Assembly (NCBI GenBank): GCA_036501025.1
Contig: DASYBB010000036.1
Span: forward strand, 1-64,000
DNA: 64,000 nt
From: DASUBV01 sp036501025
Lineage (GTDB): Bacteria > Actinomycetota > Actinomycetes > Streptosporangiales > Streptosporangiaceae
Reading direction: 5' to 3'
Of this stretch, positions 41,940 through 50,772 are shown piece by piece. The position numbers and the translations under genes were made by a program. The stretch's first letter is position 1. Every line of letters begins with the position of its first letter. The notes below the pieces were generated by a model that saw nothing but the letters and a program-made list of their open reading frames with translations, did no database searches and was not told where the DNA came from.

Positions 41940-41968
41940 TTGGTGCGTCGCCCACGCGCCGCTAAACT
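41940..41968 (+). promoter_or_regulatory. sigma-70-type promoter for yajC-secDF
   Basis: TTGGTG (41940-41945), a 17-bp spacer and TAAACT (41963-41968) fit a housekeeping promoter well. Transcription would start near 41975, giving an 85-nt leader before the yajC ATG. It lies in the 259-bp gap after ruvB. Confidence 0.55.
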
Positions 41969-42059
41969 TCGGCAGTTAGTCCATGACGAGCCGTCAGGCG
42001 CCGTACCGGGTGCCAGGCCGGTAGGCCGGTCACGGCAATCTACGGAAGGATGCCCCGCG

Positions 42060-42452
42060 ATGGGGAATCACCTTGTTGCGGTCGCCGCCGCGACCACCAA
42101 GTCGTCGAGTAGCAGCTTCCTGCCGCTGCTCATCATCGTCGTGCTGTTCGGCCTGTTCTACGTGGCGATCATCCGCCCGCAGCGCAACCGGCAGCGCCAG
42201 GCCTCGCAGACGCAGAACCAGGTGGTTCCCGGCCAGCGGGTCCGCACCACCGCCGGCATCTACGGGACCGTCGTCTCCGGCGACGACCGGGACATCGTGG
42301 TGGAGATCGCGCCGGGGGTGCAGATCACCATGCTCCGCCGGGCCGTCATGGAGGTAGTGCCGGAGGACGACCAGGGCGGCACCCCGACCACCGAGCCCGA
42401 GACCTCGGAGGACACCGAGTCGGTCGACGACAAAACCGACCGTTCCTTCTAG
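42060..42452 (+). CDS. yajC: Sec translocase accessory subunit YajC
   Basis: 130 residues. One helix (about 18-37, FLPLLIIVVLFGLFYVAII) followed by the family signature RPQRNRQRQ and VVPGQRVRTTAGIYGTVVSGDD. A charged, disordered tail rich in Glu/Thr/Asp ends the protein. It associates with SecDF. The ATG at 42060 has GGAAGGA before it. secD starts 41 bp downstream. Confidence 0.95.
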   Translation: MGNHLVAVAAATTKSSSSSFLPLLIIVVLFGLFYVAIIRPQRNRQRQASQTQNQVVPGQRVRTTAGIYGTVVSGDDRDIVVEIAPGVQITMLRRAVMEVVPEDDQGGTPTTEPETSEDTESVDDKTDRSF

Positions 42453-42493
42453 CGGCGCCGTTCGCTGATCACCCATAAGGACTGGCGACTTAC

Positions 42494-44437
42494 GTGGCTC
42501 CACCAAGTGTTAAGACGTCCCGGCCGGGGCGCCTGCTGGCTGTGCTGGCGGTCCTCATCCTGGTCATGCTGATCAGCATCCTGCGCGGCGACATCATCCA
42601 CCCGGGCAGCTGGCACAGCAATTTCAAGGTCGGCCTCGGCCTGGACCTGTCCAGCGGGACCACCGTCACGCTCAAGGCGGTGCCGGACAAGGGGCACTCG
42701 ACGCCGAGCTCGGGCGCGATGAACCAGGCGATCAGCATCATGAACAACCGGGTTAACGGCGCCGGCTTCAACAACGCCCTGGTCCAGCAGCAGGGCAGCC
42801 AGAACATCACGGTGTCGGTGCCGGGCCAGGGCGCGCAGAAGGTCGTCGGCATCGTCGGCAAGACCGCCCAGCTCCGGTTCCGCCAGGTACTGCTGTGCAG
42901 CGGCGTCGGGACGACCTGCGCGCCGCAGGCCCTGTCCAACGCGTCCACCACGAGTCCCTCGGGGAGCGCGTCGCCCTCGCCCAGTACCTCGACGAGCCCG
43001 TCGTCGTCCGCCAGCCCGTCCGCGTCGGCGAGCGCCAAGGCCTCCGCCAGCTCGTCGGCCTCGGGCGGCACCGGCCAGGCAGCGGGGGCCACCAGGCTCG
43101 GCGCGGCCGGGGCGGCGTCCCCGTCGCCGTCAGCGTCGTCCTCGAGCAAGCCCGCCTCGTCCTCGCCCTCGCCCTCGGCCTCGGGCTCGTCGTCCGCGCC
43201 GGCGGCCTCCGGCCCGAGTACCGCCGGCGACCCCAGCAAGGTCAGCAAGTCAGTGCTGGCCCTGTTCAACAAGGTGAACTGCGCCGACAAGAACTGGCAG
43301 CAGAAGGCCTACGGCAATAACTCCGCGGCGTGGGACGACACCGCCGCGCAGATCGTGTCGTGTGACCCCACGGGGGTCAAGTACGTGCTGGCCACCGCCC
43401 CGGTCACCGGGCAGGAACTGACCACGGCCAGTGCCGTGCTCGACAACCAGACCAACCAGTGGATCGTCCAGTTCTCGCTGAACGGCAAGGGCGGCCGGGC
43501 ATTCGCCAACCTGACTACCCAGATGTACACCACCTACAGCAGCAGCGGCACGCCGACGTCGGTGCTGGACCAGTTCGCGATCGTCCTCGACGGGGCGGTC
43601 GTCTCGGCCCCGGACATCCAGCAGCCGATTACCGGCGGCTCGGGCCAGATCAGCGGCCCCAACACGAATCCGTTCACCCAGACCCAGGCCACCAAGCTGG
43701 CCAACGTCCTCAAGTACGGCGCGCTGCCGCTGACGTTCCACACCCAGGACGTCTCGTCGGTGTCGCCCGAGCTCGGCTCGGCCCAGCTGCACGCCGGCCT
43801 GGTCGCGGCCCTCATCGGCCTGCTGCTCGTGGTCATCTACTCGTTCCTGTACTACCGGGGACTCGGCCTCGTGTCGGTGTTCAGCCTGGCCATCGCGGCC
43901 CTGCTGTCTTACCTGGCGGTCGTCCTGCTGAGCAGGTACCAGGGCTTCACCCTGACGCTGGACGGCGTCGCGGGCCTCATCGTCGCCATCGGCATCACCG
44001 CCGACTCGTTCGTGGTCTACTTCGAACGGCTGCGCGACGAGGTCCGGGAGGGCCGCTCGCTGCGGGCCGCGGTCGAGCGCGGCTGGACGCGCGCCCGGCG
44101 GACGATCCTGGTCTCGGACACGGTGTCCTTCCTGGCCGCCGCGCTGCTGTACATCATCGCCCTCGGCGACGTGAAGGGCTTCGCGTTCACGCTCGGCATG
44201 ACCACGCTGATCGACGTCGTCGTGGTGTTCCTGTTCACCAAGCCGATGGTGACGCTGCTGGCCCGGACCAAGTTCTACGGCCAGGGCCACAAGCTGTCCG
44301 GCCTTGATCCGGCCCGGCTCGGCGCGCGATCCCCGTGGCGGGGATCGCGCCGCCCGAGGCCCACCCGGCCAGCGACGGGCGGTGCGGCCAGCACCGCAAC
44401 CGCGACGCCGGCCCGGACCACTCCCAAGGAGGCGTGA
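42494..44437 (+). CDS. secD: protein translocase subunit SecD
   Basis: 647 residues. First helix (about 13-31), start of the P1 periplasmic domain with GLDLSSGTTVTLKA and NRVNGAGFNNALV, then P1 continuing from about 250 to FAIVLDGAVVSAPDIQQPITGG. Five helices lie from about 434 on, with GIVAALIG-type TM4 and GLIVAIGITADSFVVYFERLRDE. The gene inserts about 95 residues of almost pure Ser/Ala/Pro (about 150-245) into P1. SecDF uses the proton gradient to pull proteins out of the SecYEG channel. GTG start at 42494; stop overlaps the secF ATG by one base (TGATG). Confidence 0.95.
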   Translation: MAPPSVKTSRPGRLLAVLAVLILVMLISILRGDIIHPGSWHSNFKVGLGLDLSSGTTVTLKAVPDKGHSTPSSGAMNQAISIMNNRVNGAGFNNALVQQQGSQNITVSVPGQGAQKVVGIVGKTAQLRFRQVLLCSGVGTTCAPQALSNASTTSPSGSASPSPSTSTSPSSSASPSASASAKASASSSASGGTGQAAGATRLGAAGAASPSPSASSSSKPASSSPSPSASGSSSAPAASGPSTAGDPSKVSKSVLALFNKVNCADKNWQQKAYGNNSAAWDDTAAQIVSCDPTGVKYVLATAPVTGQELTTASAVLDNQTNQWIVQFSLNGKGGRAFANLTTQMYTTYSSSGTPTSVLDQFAIVLDGAVVSAPDIQQPITGGSGQISGPNTNPFTQTQATKLANVLKYGALPLTFHTQDVSSVSPELGSAQLHAGLVAALIGLLLVVIYSFLYYRGLGLVSVFSLAIAALLSYLAVVLLSRYQGFTLTLDGVAGLIVAIGITADSFVVYFERLRDEVREGRSLRAAVERGWTRARRTILVSDTVSFLAAALLYIIALGDVKGFAFTLGMTTLIDVVVVFLFTKPMVTLLARTKFYGQGHKLSGLDPARLGARSPWRGSRRPRPTRPATGGAASTATATPARTTPKEA

Positions 44438-45765
44438 TGCCCTCGCTCGGCAGCATCGGCGGGCGGCTGTACCGCGGCGAAGTCTCGGTTGACTTCGTCG
44501 GCCGCCGGAAGATCTTCTACATGGTCTCCGGACTGATCCTCCTGATCAGCATCGTGGCCGTGCTCGTGCGCGGGCTCGACTACAGCGTGGACTTCAAGGG
44601 CGGCTCGATCTTCCAGTTCTCCGCGCCGACCGCCACCGCGACCCAGCTTGAGTCGATCGTCACGAAGGTCGACGCGGGCGCCGATCCGAGCGCGACCGAG
44701 GCCCACTCGAATGGCAAGGCGCTGTGGTCGGTGCAGACCTCGACGGTCTCCTTCGCCGAGGGGAACAAGATCCAGGATGCCCTGGCCGGCCAGCTGAACC
44801 TCCGCGCCTCCGCGGTGAGCCGGACATTCGTGGGACCGACCTGGGGCAGCCAGATCTCGCAGAAAGCGCTCGAGGGACTCATCGCGTTCCTCATCGCCAT
44901 CGTGATCTACCTGTCCATCGCGTTCGAGTGGAAAATGGCCAGCGCCGCCCTGGTGGCGCTGGCCCACGACATCGTGATCACGATCGGGGTCTATGCCCTG
45001 ACGGGCTTCCAGGTCAGCCCGGCCACGGTCATCGGCCTGCTGACCATCCTCGGCTACTCGCTGTATGACACCGTCGTGGTGTTCGACAAGGTCCGGGAAA
45101 ATACCGCCGGCCTGACCGGGACGCGCAAGTCGACCTATAGCGACGCGGCCAACCTGGCCCTGAACCAGACCCTGGTCCGGTCCATCAACACCTCGCTGAT
45201 CGCGCTGCTGCCGGTCGCGTCCATCCTGATCGTCAGCGTCACCCTGCTCGGCAACGGCGAGCTCAAGGACCTGTCGCTGGTGCTGTTCGTCGGCATGCTG
45301 TCCGGCACCTATTCCTCGATCTGCATCGCGACGCCGGTACTGGCCGACCTCAAGGAACGCGAACCGCAGTTCAAGAAGCTGGCCGCCCAGGTCGCGCTGC
45401 GCGAGGCCGGGGGCCGCAGCGCGGCACGGAAGGCCGCGCGGTCCGCGTCCGCGTCCGCCGGCGGGTCCGGCAGCGCGGGGAATACCCGGGCCGGCGGCAC
45501 CGCGGTCCTGGACGCCGAGGAGGACGAGGCCGGCACCGACCCGGCGGACGACCTGACCGGGCTGGACGCCCAGGACCTTGAAGTCGACGACACGCAGGCC
45601 CCCGGCGACGCCGCCGAGCCGGTCACCGCCGGCCGCCCGGCCGGAACCGGATCCGCGCGCAGCGGGACATCCGGGGGAGCGGCGCGCCCCGCCCCGCGCC
45701 AGCAGCCCCGACGGGCCGGCAGTTCGGCTAAGCGCCGGCCCGCGGGCAAGAAGAAGCGCCGGTAG
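44437..45765 (+). CDS. secF: protein translocase subunit SecF
   Basis: 442 residues. Helix 1 (about 28-46), GLDYSVDFKGGSIFQF, then five helices from about 145 with ALVALAHDIVITIGVYALTGFQV and the SecF signature TILGYSLYDTVVVFDKVRENT. The C-terminal 125 residues are disordered, first acidic (AEEDEAGTDPADDLTGLDAQD), then strongly basic and ending KKKRR, much longer than in E. coli SecF. Coupled to secD (TGATG), GGAGG 8 bp before the ATG inside secD. Confidence 0.95.
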   Translation: MPSLGSIGGRLYRGEVSVDFVGRRKIFYMVSGLILLISIVAVLVRGLDYSVDFKGGSIFQFSAPTATATQLESIVTKVDAGADPSATEAHSNGKALWSVQTSTVSFAEGNKIQDALAGQLNLRASAVSRTFVGPTWGSQISQKALEGLIAFLIAIVIYLSIAFEWKMASAALVALAHDIVITIGVYALTGFQVSPATVIGLLTILGYSLYDTVVVFDKVRENTAGLTGTRKSTYSDAANLALNQTLVRSINTSLIALLPVASILIVSVTLLGNGELKDLSLVLFVGMLSGTYSSICIATPVLADLKEREPQFKKLAAQVALREAGGRSAARKAARSASASAGGSGSAGNTRAGGTAVLDAEEDEAGTDPADDLTGLDAQDLEVDDTQAPGDAAEPVTAGRPAGTGSARSGTSGGAARPAPRQQPRRAGSSAKRRPAGKKKRR

Positions 45766-45771
45766 CGCCCG

Positions 45772-46326
45772 GTGCCCAGCCCAGCCAGCCCTCCGGACAC
45801 CGGCGGGAAGGGACTGCACCGCCTGATCACGTCCCGGATCCGGGACGTGCCGGATTGGCCGCAGGCCGGTGTCCTGTTCAAGGACATCACCCCGCTGCTG
45901 GCCGATCCGGCCGCCTTCGAGGCCACGGTGGCCGGGCTGGCTGACGGGTACGCCGGGGTAGACAAGGTGGCCGGGATCGAGGCCCGCGGATTCATCCTCG
46001 CGGCCCCGGTCGCGCTCTCGCTCCGCGCCGGGTTTGTCCCGGTTCGCAAGCAGGGCAAGCTGCCCGGCCCGTCCTACGCCGAGACCTACGACCTGGAATA
46101 CGGCACCGCCACCATCGAGTTGCACCAGGATGCGCTCAGCCCCGGCGAGCGGGTGCTGATCGTGGACGATGTGCTCGCCACCGGCGGAACGGCGGCGGCC
46201 ACCGCGGAGCTGGTCCGGCGTTCCGGCGCGACGGTCGAGGCCATCGTGGTCTTGCTGGAACTTAGCTTCCTGGACGGCCGCAAGGCCCTTCCGGGCGTGC
46301 CGGTCCGTGCCCTCGTGACCGTCTGA
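45772..46326 (+). CDS. apt: adenine phosphoribosyltransferase
   Basis: 184 residues. The PRPP-binding loop VLIVDDVLATGGT (about 125-137), GIEARGFILAAPVAL, and FPQAGVLFKDITPLL-like WPQAGVLFKDITPLL at the N-terminus. It salvages adenine to AMP. GTG at 45772, six bp after secF; the order secF-apt-rel is conserved across actinobacteria. Confidence 0.95.
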   Translation: MPSPASPPDTGGKGLHRLITSRIRDVPDWPQAGVLFKDITPLLADPAAFEATVAGLADGYAGVDKVAGIEARGFILAAPVALSLRAGFVPVRKQGKLPGPSYAETYDLEYGTATIELHQDALSPGERVLIVDDVLATGGTAAATAELVRRSGATVEAIVVLLELSFLDGRKALPGVPVRALVTV

Positions 46327-46414
46327 CCTGCGGTTCGCGGGTCCGCCTGGCCATCACCCGGCGTGGGGTGAATCGTCCTCGATAGACTAAGGGCTTGACA
46401 TATCGGGAGGGCAT

Positions 46415-49192
46415 GTGGCCAGTGACGTGGCGACGGCCGGCGAGGCCGGCGCCGAAGTCACCGCACTGGCCGCGGGGCAGGCAAATGCAGGTGAGCAGGG
46501 CGGGCCCGCGGCCAGCGACACGGTGACCCCGGCTGCCAGCGCGCGCTCAGGGCGCCCGAGTCCGAAGCCCGCGGCGGCACGGCCGGATCCGGCTGCGCCG
46601 GACACGGCCGGCTCCGCCCAGCCGGGCGCAGCGCCCGACGCCGCCCGCCCCGACCCGGCCCCCCTTGAGCCCACTCAGCCCGAGGCCGCCCAGCCTGAGG
46701 CCGCCCAGCCTGAGGCCGCCCAGCCCGAGGCCGCCCAGCCTGAGGACACTCCGGCCCAGGCGCCCGAGGCGCCGGCCGCCCCGGCCGAGGACGCCCAGCC
46801 CCAGGCGACCCGGCCCCCGACTTCCCAGCCCGGTACCGCGTCCCGGTCCGGCCGGGCCGTGCGGACGAGGCGCCCGCGGTCGGGCCGGGCCGCCGCTGCC
46901 CGCAGCGACCAGGGCGGCGAGCTGACGGCCCCGGACACCTCCCGCCCGGAGGCGGACGGCGCCGGCGGGGCGGCAGTCCGGCGGCGGCTGGCCCGGCTGG
47001 GGACCACGCGCAGCGGCGGGATCAACCCGGTGCTCGAGCCGCTGATCAAGACCGTGCGGCTGACCCACCCCAAGGCGGACATCCGGCCCATCGAGCGGGC
47101 CTACGAGTACGCCGCCCGGCTGCACCGGGGCCAGGACCGCAAGAGCGGCGACCCGTACATCACCCACCCGCTGGCCGTCACCACGATCCTGGCCGAGCTC
47201 GGGATGAACACCGAGACGCTGTGCGCGGCCCTGCTGCACGACACCATCGAGGACACCGACTACACCCTCGAGGAACTCCGCCGCGACTTCGGCGACGACA
47301 TCGCGGCCCTCGTCGACGGCGTGACCAAGCTGGACAAGGTCAAGTACGGCGACGCGGCCCAGGCCGAGACCGTCCGCAAGATGGTCGTCGCCATGTCGCG
47401 CGACATCCGGGTCCTGGTCATCAAGCTCGCCGACCGGCTGCACAACATGCGCACGCTGCGCTACCTGCCGCGGCACAAGCAGGAGCAGAAGTCCCGCGAG
47501 GTGCTGGAGATCTTTGCCCCGCTGGCCCACCGGCTCGGCATGAACACGGTGAAGTGGGAGCTGGAGGACCTCGCGTTCGCCACGCTCTACCCGAAGCGGT
47601 ATGACGAGATCGCCCGCCTGGTCTCCGAGCGCGCGCCCCGGCGCGACATGTTCCTGGCCGAGGTCACCGAGGAGGTCATGAACGACCTGCGCGATGCCAA
47701 GGTCAAGGCCAAGGTGACCGGGCGGCCCAAGCACTACTACTCGGTCTACCAGAAGATGATTGCCCGGAATGTCGGCTTTGACGACATCTACGACCTGATG
47801 GGCATCCGGGTGCTGGTCGACTCGCTGCGCGACTGCTATGCGGCGCTCGGCATCATCCACGCGCGGTGGAACCCGGTCCCCGGCCGGTTCAAGGACTACA
47901 TCGCGATGCCGAAGTTCAACATGTACCAGTCGCTGCACACGACCGTGATCGGCCCCGAGGGCAAGCCGGTCGAGCTGCAGATCCGCACCTGGGGCATGCA
48001 CCAGCGCGCAGAGTACGGCGTCGCGGCCCACTGGAAGTACAAGGAAGCGCTGAGCTCGGGCGGCGGCGGCTCGGACATGGCCTGGCTGCGGCAGCTGGTC
48101 GACTGGCAGCGGGAGACGGCGGACCCGGCCGAGTTCCTCGACTCGCTCCGGTTCGACCTCGGCGCGACCGAGATCTACGTGTTCACCCCGCGCGGCGAGG
48201 TCATTGCCCTGCCGCAGGGCGCGACGCCAGTCGACTTCGCCTACGCCATCCACACCGAGGTCGGGCACCGCACCATCGGGGCCCGGGTCAACGGCCGGCT
48301 GGTGGCGCTGGAGAGCGCCCTGGACAACGGCGACACCGTCGAGATCTTCACGTCCAAGGCGGTGGAGTCCGGGCCCAGCCGCGACTGGCTCGGCTTCGTG
48401 AAGAGCGCGCGGGCGCGGAACAAGATCCGGCACTGGTTCTCCAAGGAGCGCCGGGAGGCCGCGGCCGAGACCGGCAAGGCGGCCATCGCCCGGACCATGC
48501 GCAAGCAGGGCCTGCCCCTGCAGCGCCTGGCCACGGCCGACGCGCTGCTGCGGATCGCCCAGGACCTGCACTACACGGACGTTTCTGCGCTGTACACGGC
48601 GGTCGGCGAGAACCACGTCAGCGCGCAGAACGTGGTCGGCAAGCTGATCAGCTCGGCGGGCGGGATGGCCGGAGCCCAGGAAGACCTGGACGAGGCCACG
48701 CTGCCTGCCCGCCGGTCGGCCCGGCCGCAGGCGGTCGGCGGGGACTCCGGCGTGGTGGTCGAGGGCGCCGATGACATCTGGGCCCGGCTGTCGAAGTGCT
48801 GCACGCCCGTGCCCGGCGACCAGATCACCGGCTTCGTCACCCGCGGCAACGGCGTCTCGGTCCACCGCTCCGACTGCGTGAACCTTGAGCACCTGCTCCA
48901 GTCCGAGCCCGAGCGGATGGTCGGCGTGCGCTGGTCGCCCAAGGAGGGCTCGCAGTTCCTGGTAGCCATCCAGGTCGAAGCGCTGGACCGGACCGGCCTG
49001 CTGTCGGACGTCACCCGGACGCTGTCCGACCAGCACGTGAACATCCTGTCGGCGACCGTGACGACGACCAGGGACCGGGTCGCGTTCAGCAAGTTCACCT
49101 TCGAGATGGGCGACCCCAAGCACCTCGGCCACGTGCTGCGCGCCGTCCGCAACATCGACGCGGTGTATGACGTCTACCGGGTGACGAATTAG
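46415..49192 (+). CDS. rel: bifunctional (p)ppGpp synthetase/hydrolase (RelA/SpoT, Rsh)
   Basis: 925 residues, about 135 more than mycobacterial Rel. Residues 1-190 are a disordered Ala/Pro/Glu-rich extension with four to five EAAQP repeats. The HD hydrolase domain follows with H275-D276 (LLHDTIEDTDYTLEEL), then the synthetase domain with RPKHYYSVYQKM and YIAMPKFNMYQSLHTTV, the TGS domain (VFTPRGEVIALPQGATPVDFAYAIH), a zinc-finger-like region (SKCCTPVPGDQITGFVTRG) and a C-terminal ACT domain. Both hydrolase and synthetase sites look intact. GTG at 46415 follows GGGAGG. The stop is directly followed by tandem hairpins. Confidence 0.96.
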   Translation: MASDVATAGEAGAEVTALAAGQANAGEQGGPAASDTVTPAASARSGRPSPKPAAARPDPAAPDTAGSAQPGAAPDAARPDPAPLEPTQPEAAQPEAAQPEAAQPEAAQPEDTPAQAPEAPAAPAEDAQPQATRPPTSQPGTASRSGRAVRTRRPRSGRAAAARSDQGGELTAPDTSRPEADGAGGAAVRRRLARLGTTRSGGINPVLEPLIKTVRLTHPKADIRPIERAYEYAARLHRGQDRKSGDPYITHPLAVTTILAELGMNTETLCAALLHDTIEDTDYTLEELRRDFGDDIAALVDGVTKLDKVKYGDAAQAETVRKMVVAMSRDIRVLVIKLADRLHNMRTLRYLPRHKQEQKSREVLEIFAPLAHRLGMNTVKWELEDLAFATLYPKRYDEIARLVSERAPRRDMFLAEVTEEVMNDLRDAKVKAKVTGRPKHYYSVYQKMIARNVGFDDIYDLMGIRVLVDSLRDCYAALGIIHARWNPVPGRFKDYIAMPKFNMYQSLHTTVIGPEGKPVELQIRTWGMHQRAEYGVAAHWKYKEALSSGGGGSDMAWLRQLVDWQRETADPAEFLDSLRFDLGATEIYVFTPRGEVIALPQGATPVDFAYAIHTEVGHRTIGARVNGRLVALESALDNGDTVEIFTSKAVESGPSRDWLGFVKSARARNKIRHWFSKERREAAAETGKAAIARTMRKQGLPLQRLATADALLRIAQDLHYTDVSALYTAVGENHVSAQNVVGKLISSAGGMAGAQEDLDEATLPARRSARPQAVGGDSGVVVEGADDIWARLSKCCTPVPGDQITGFVTRGNGVSVHRSDCVNLEHLLQSEPERMVGVRWSPKEGSQFLVAIQVEALDRTGLLSDVTRTLSDQHVNILSATVTTTRDRVAFSKFTFEMGDPKHLGHVLRAVRNIDAVYDVYRVTN
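46676..46735. repeat. 15-bp repeats in the rel N-terminal extension
   Basis: Four units of CAGCCYGAGGCCGCC encode QPEAA; a degenerate fifth follows (CAGCCTGAGGACACT). They lie in the disordered extension, not in a domain. Confidence 0.85.
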
Positions 49193-49193
49193 C

Positions 49194-49237
49194 CCGGGGG
49201 GTAACCCCCGGACCCCCAGACCGGGGGACACCCCCGG
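49194..49237 (+). terminator. two consecutive terminator hairpins after rel
   Basis: CCGGGGG-GTAA-CCCCCGG (49194-49211) starts 2 bp after the rel stop codon. A second hairpin with identical arms, CCGGGGG-ACA-CCCCCGG, lies at 49221-49237. There is no T-tract, but the stems are very strong. They also face the end of the convergent DUF349 gene. Confidence 0.6.
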
Positions 49238-49307
49238 AGCCCCCGCTGCCGGCCGCTCGTCCCGGCTTTGCCGGGAGTCGCGGACGGCATCACCAGGGCG
49301 GGTGCTA

Positions 49308-49453
49308 GACCGGCCCCGGACGGGCGTTAGACCGGCCAGGGCTGGCGCTAGACCGGCCCCGGCGGGCGTTGGACCGGCCCCGGCGGGCGTTGGACCGGCC
49401 CCGGACGGGCGTTGGACCGGCCCCGGCGGGTGCTAGACCGGCCACGGCGGGCC
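49308..49453. repeat. seven 21-22 bp tandem repeats between rel and the DUF349 gene
   Basis: Unit GACCGGCCCCGGCGGGCGTTG. Copies start at 49308, 49330, 49351, 49372, 49393, 49415 and 49436. Copies 1 and 5 have one extra base (CGGACGGGCG), copies 1, 2 and 6 end in TTA or CTA. The array ends about 20 bp before the DUF349 stop codon. Confidence 0.9.
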
Positions 49454-49475
49454 AGGGCCGCAGGCCTGGGGCGGC

Positions 49476-50714
49476 CTAACTGCTGAATTCCGCCAGGGTG
49501 CGCTCGGCTTCGGCGAGCCAGGACTGGCGGGCGGCCAGGGCCTCCTGGGCGCGCTGCTGGGCGCGGGTGTCGCCGCTGGCCTGGGCCTTGGCCAGCTGGT
49601 TCTCCAGCTGGCGGATGGCCGCGCGGATCTGGTCGACCGTGCTGCGGGCGCGGGACAGGGCCTCGGGGTTGGACCGCCGCCAGTGCGAGTCCTCGGCCTT
49701 GCGCAGCGATTCCTCGATCTTGCGCAGGCCGCCCTCGAGCCGGTCGGCCGAGTCGCGGGGGACCGCCCCGGCGCGCTCCCAGCGCTCCTGGATGCCGCGC
49801 AGGGCCGCGCGCCCGGCGCGGGCGTCGGTCACCGGCAGCAGCTTCTCCGCCTCGGCCAGCAATTGCTCCTTGGCGATCGCGTTCTGCTGCAGCTCGGCGT
49901 CGCGGGCGGTCAGCACGGCCGAGCGGGCCTGGAAGAACGTGTCCTGGGCGCCCTTGAACCGCGCCCACAGCTCGTCCTCGGTGGCCCGGTCGGCCCGGCC
50001 CGCCTGCTTCCACTCACGCATCAGCTCGCGGTAGGCGGCCGCCGTCGGCGCCCAGTCGGTGGAGCCGGCCAGCGCCTCGGCCTGGGTGGCCAGGTCCTCC
50101 TTGCGGGCCCGGATCCCCTCGCGCTCCTCCTCCAGGCTGGCGAAGTAGGCCTTGCGGCGCTTGGTGAACGCGTTGCGCGCCGCCGACAGCCGCTTCCACA
50201 GCGCGGTCTCGGCCGTCCGGTCGCCGCGCGGCGCCGCCTTCCACTCCTCCAGGAGCTGGCGCATCCGCTCGCCGCTGATCTTCCAGTGCGTGGCCTCGGC
50301 GGCGATCCGCTCGGCCTCGGCGACGATCCGCTCCTTGATCTCCAGCGCCTCGCTGCGGGCCGCGTCGCGCGCGGCCCGGTGCTCTTCCTTGCGCTTGGCC
50401 GTCACCCCGGTCAGCGCCTCCAGGCGCTCCAGCAGCCCGGCCAGGTCGCCGATGGCGTGGGCGTCCGTGCAGGACGTGACCAGCCGCGCGATCGTCGCCT
50501 TGGCCTGGACCGGCGACAGGTCGGTGCTGGCCAGCCGCTGCTCCAGCAGGCTGACCTCGGTCTCGAGCATGTCGAACTTGCGCTTGAAGAAGGCCAGCGC
50601 CTCGTCCGGGCTCCCGGCCTGCCAGGAGCCCACCTGCCGCTCGCCCTCGGCGGTACGCACGAAGACCGTGCCGTCCTCGGCCACCCGGCCCCACGGATCG
50701 CTTGCGGTACTCAC
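49476..50714 (-). CDS. DUF349-domain coiled-coil protein
   Basis: 412 residues, largely helical and charged. The N-terminal 45 residues are a small domain (SDPWGRVAEDGTVFVRTAEGERQVGSW). Then come several DUF349 repeats, recognised by W-K-x-A and LWxRFxxAxxxFxxxR patterns: LLEEWKAAPRGDRTAETALWKRLSAARNAFTKRRKAYF and LMREWKQAGRADRATEDELWARFKGAQDTFFQAR. A coiled coil follows to the end. Function unknown; the family is common beside rel in actinobacteria. GTG at 50714 with GGGAGG nine bases before it. Convergent with rel. Confidence 0.85.
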   Translation of the reverse strand: MSTASDPWGRVAEDGTVFVRTAEGERQVGSWQAGSPDEALAFFKRKFDMLETEVSLLEQRLASTDLSPVQAKATIARLVTSCTDAHAIGDLAGLLERLEALTGVTAKRKEEHRAARDAARSEALEIKERIVAEAERIAAEATHWKISGERMRQLLEEWKAAPRGDRTAETALWKRLSAARNAFTKRRKAYFASLEEEREGIRARKEDLATQAEALAGSTDWAPTAAAYRELMREWKQAGRADRATEDELWARFKGAQDTFFQARSAVLTARDAELQQNAIAKEQLLAEAEKLLPVTDARAGRAALRGIQERWERAGAVPRDSADRLEGGLRKIEESLRKAEDSHWRRSNPEALSRARSTVDQIRAAIRQLENQLAKAQASGDTRAQQRAQEALAARQSWLAEAERTLAEFSS

Positions 50715-50772
50715 CGCGTACCTCCCGATCGATACCTCACTGGCTGCGCAGCCGGTCAGCAAATCCCGGTCG

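Noticed and set aside
46547..49231. Long antisense open frame of 894 codons opposite rel
   Set aside because: High GC keeps several frames open. The translation has no domain, is a mirror of rel codon bias, and rel on the plus strand is unmistakable. The same applies to the long antisense frames opposite alaS (58179-60005), purB (20625-22367) and the SARP gene (5308-7110).
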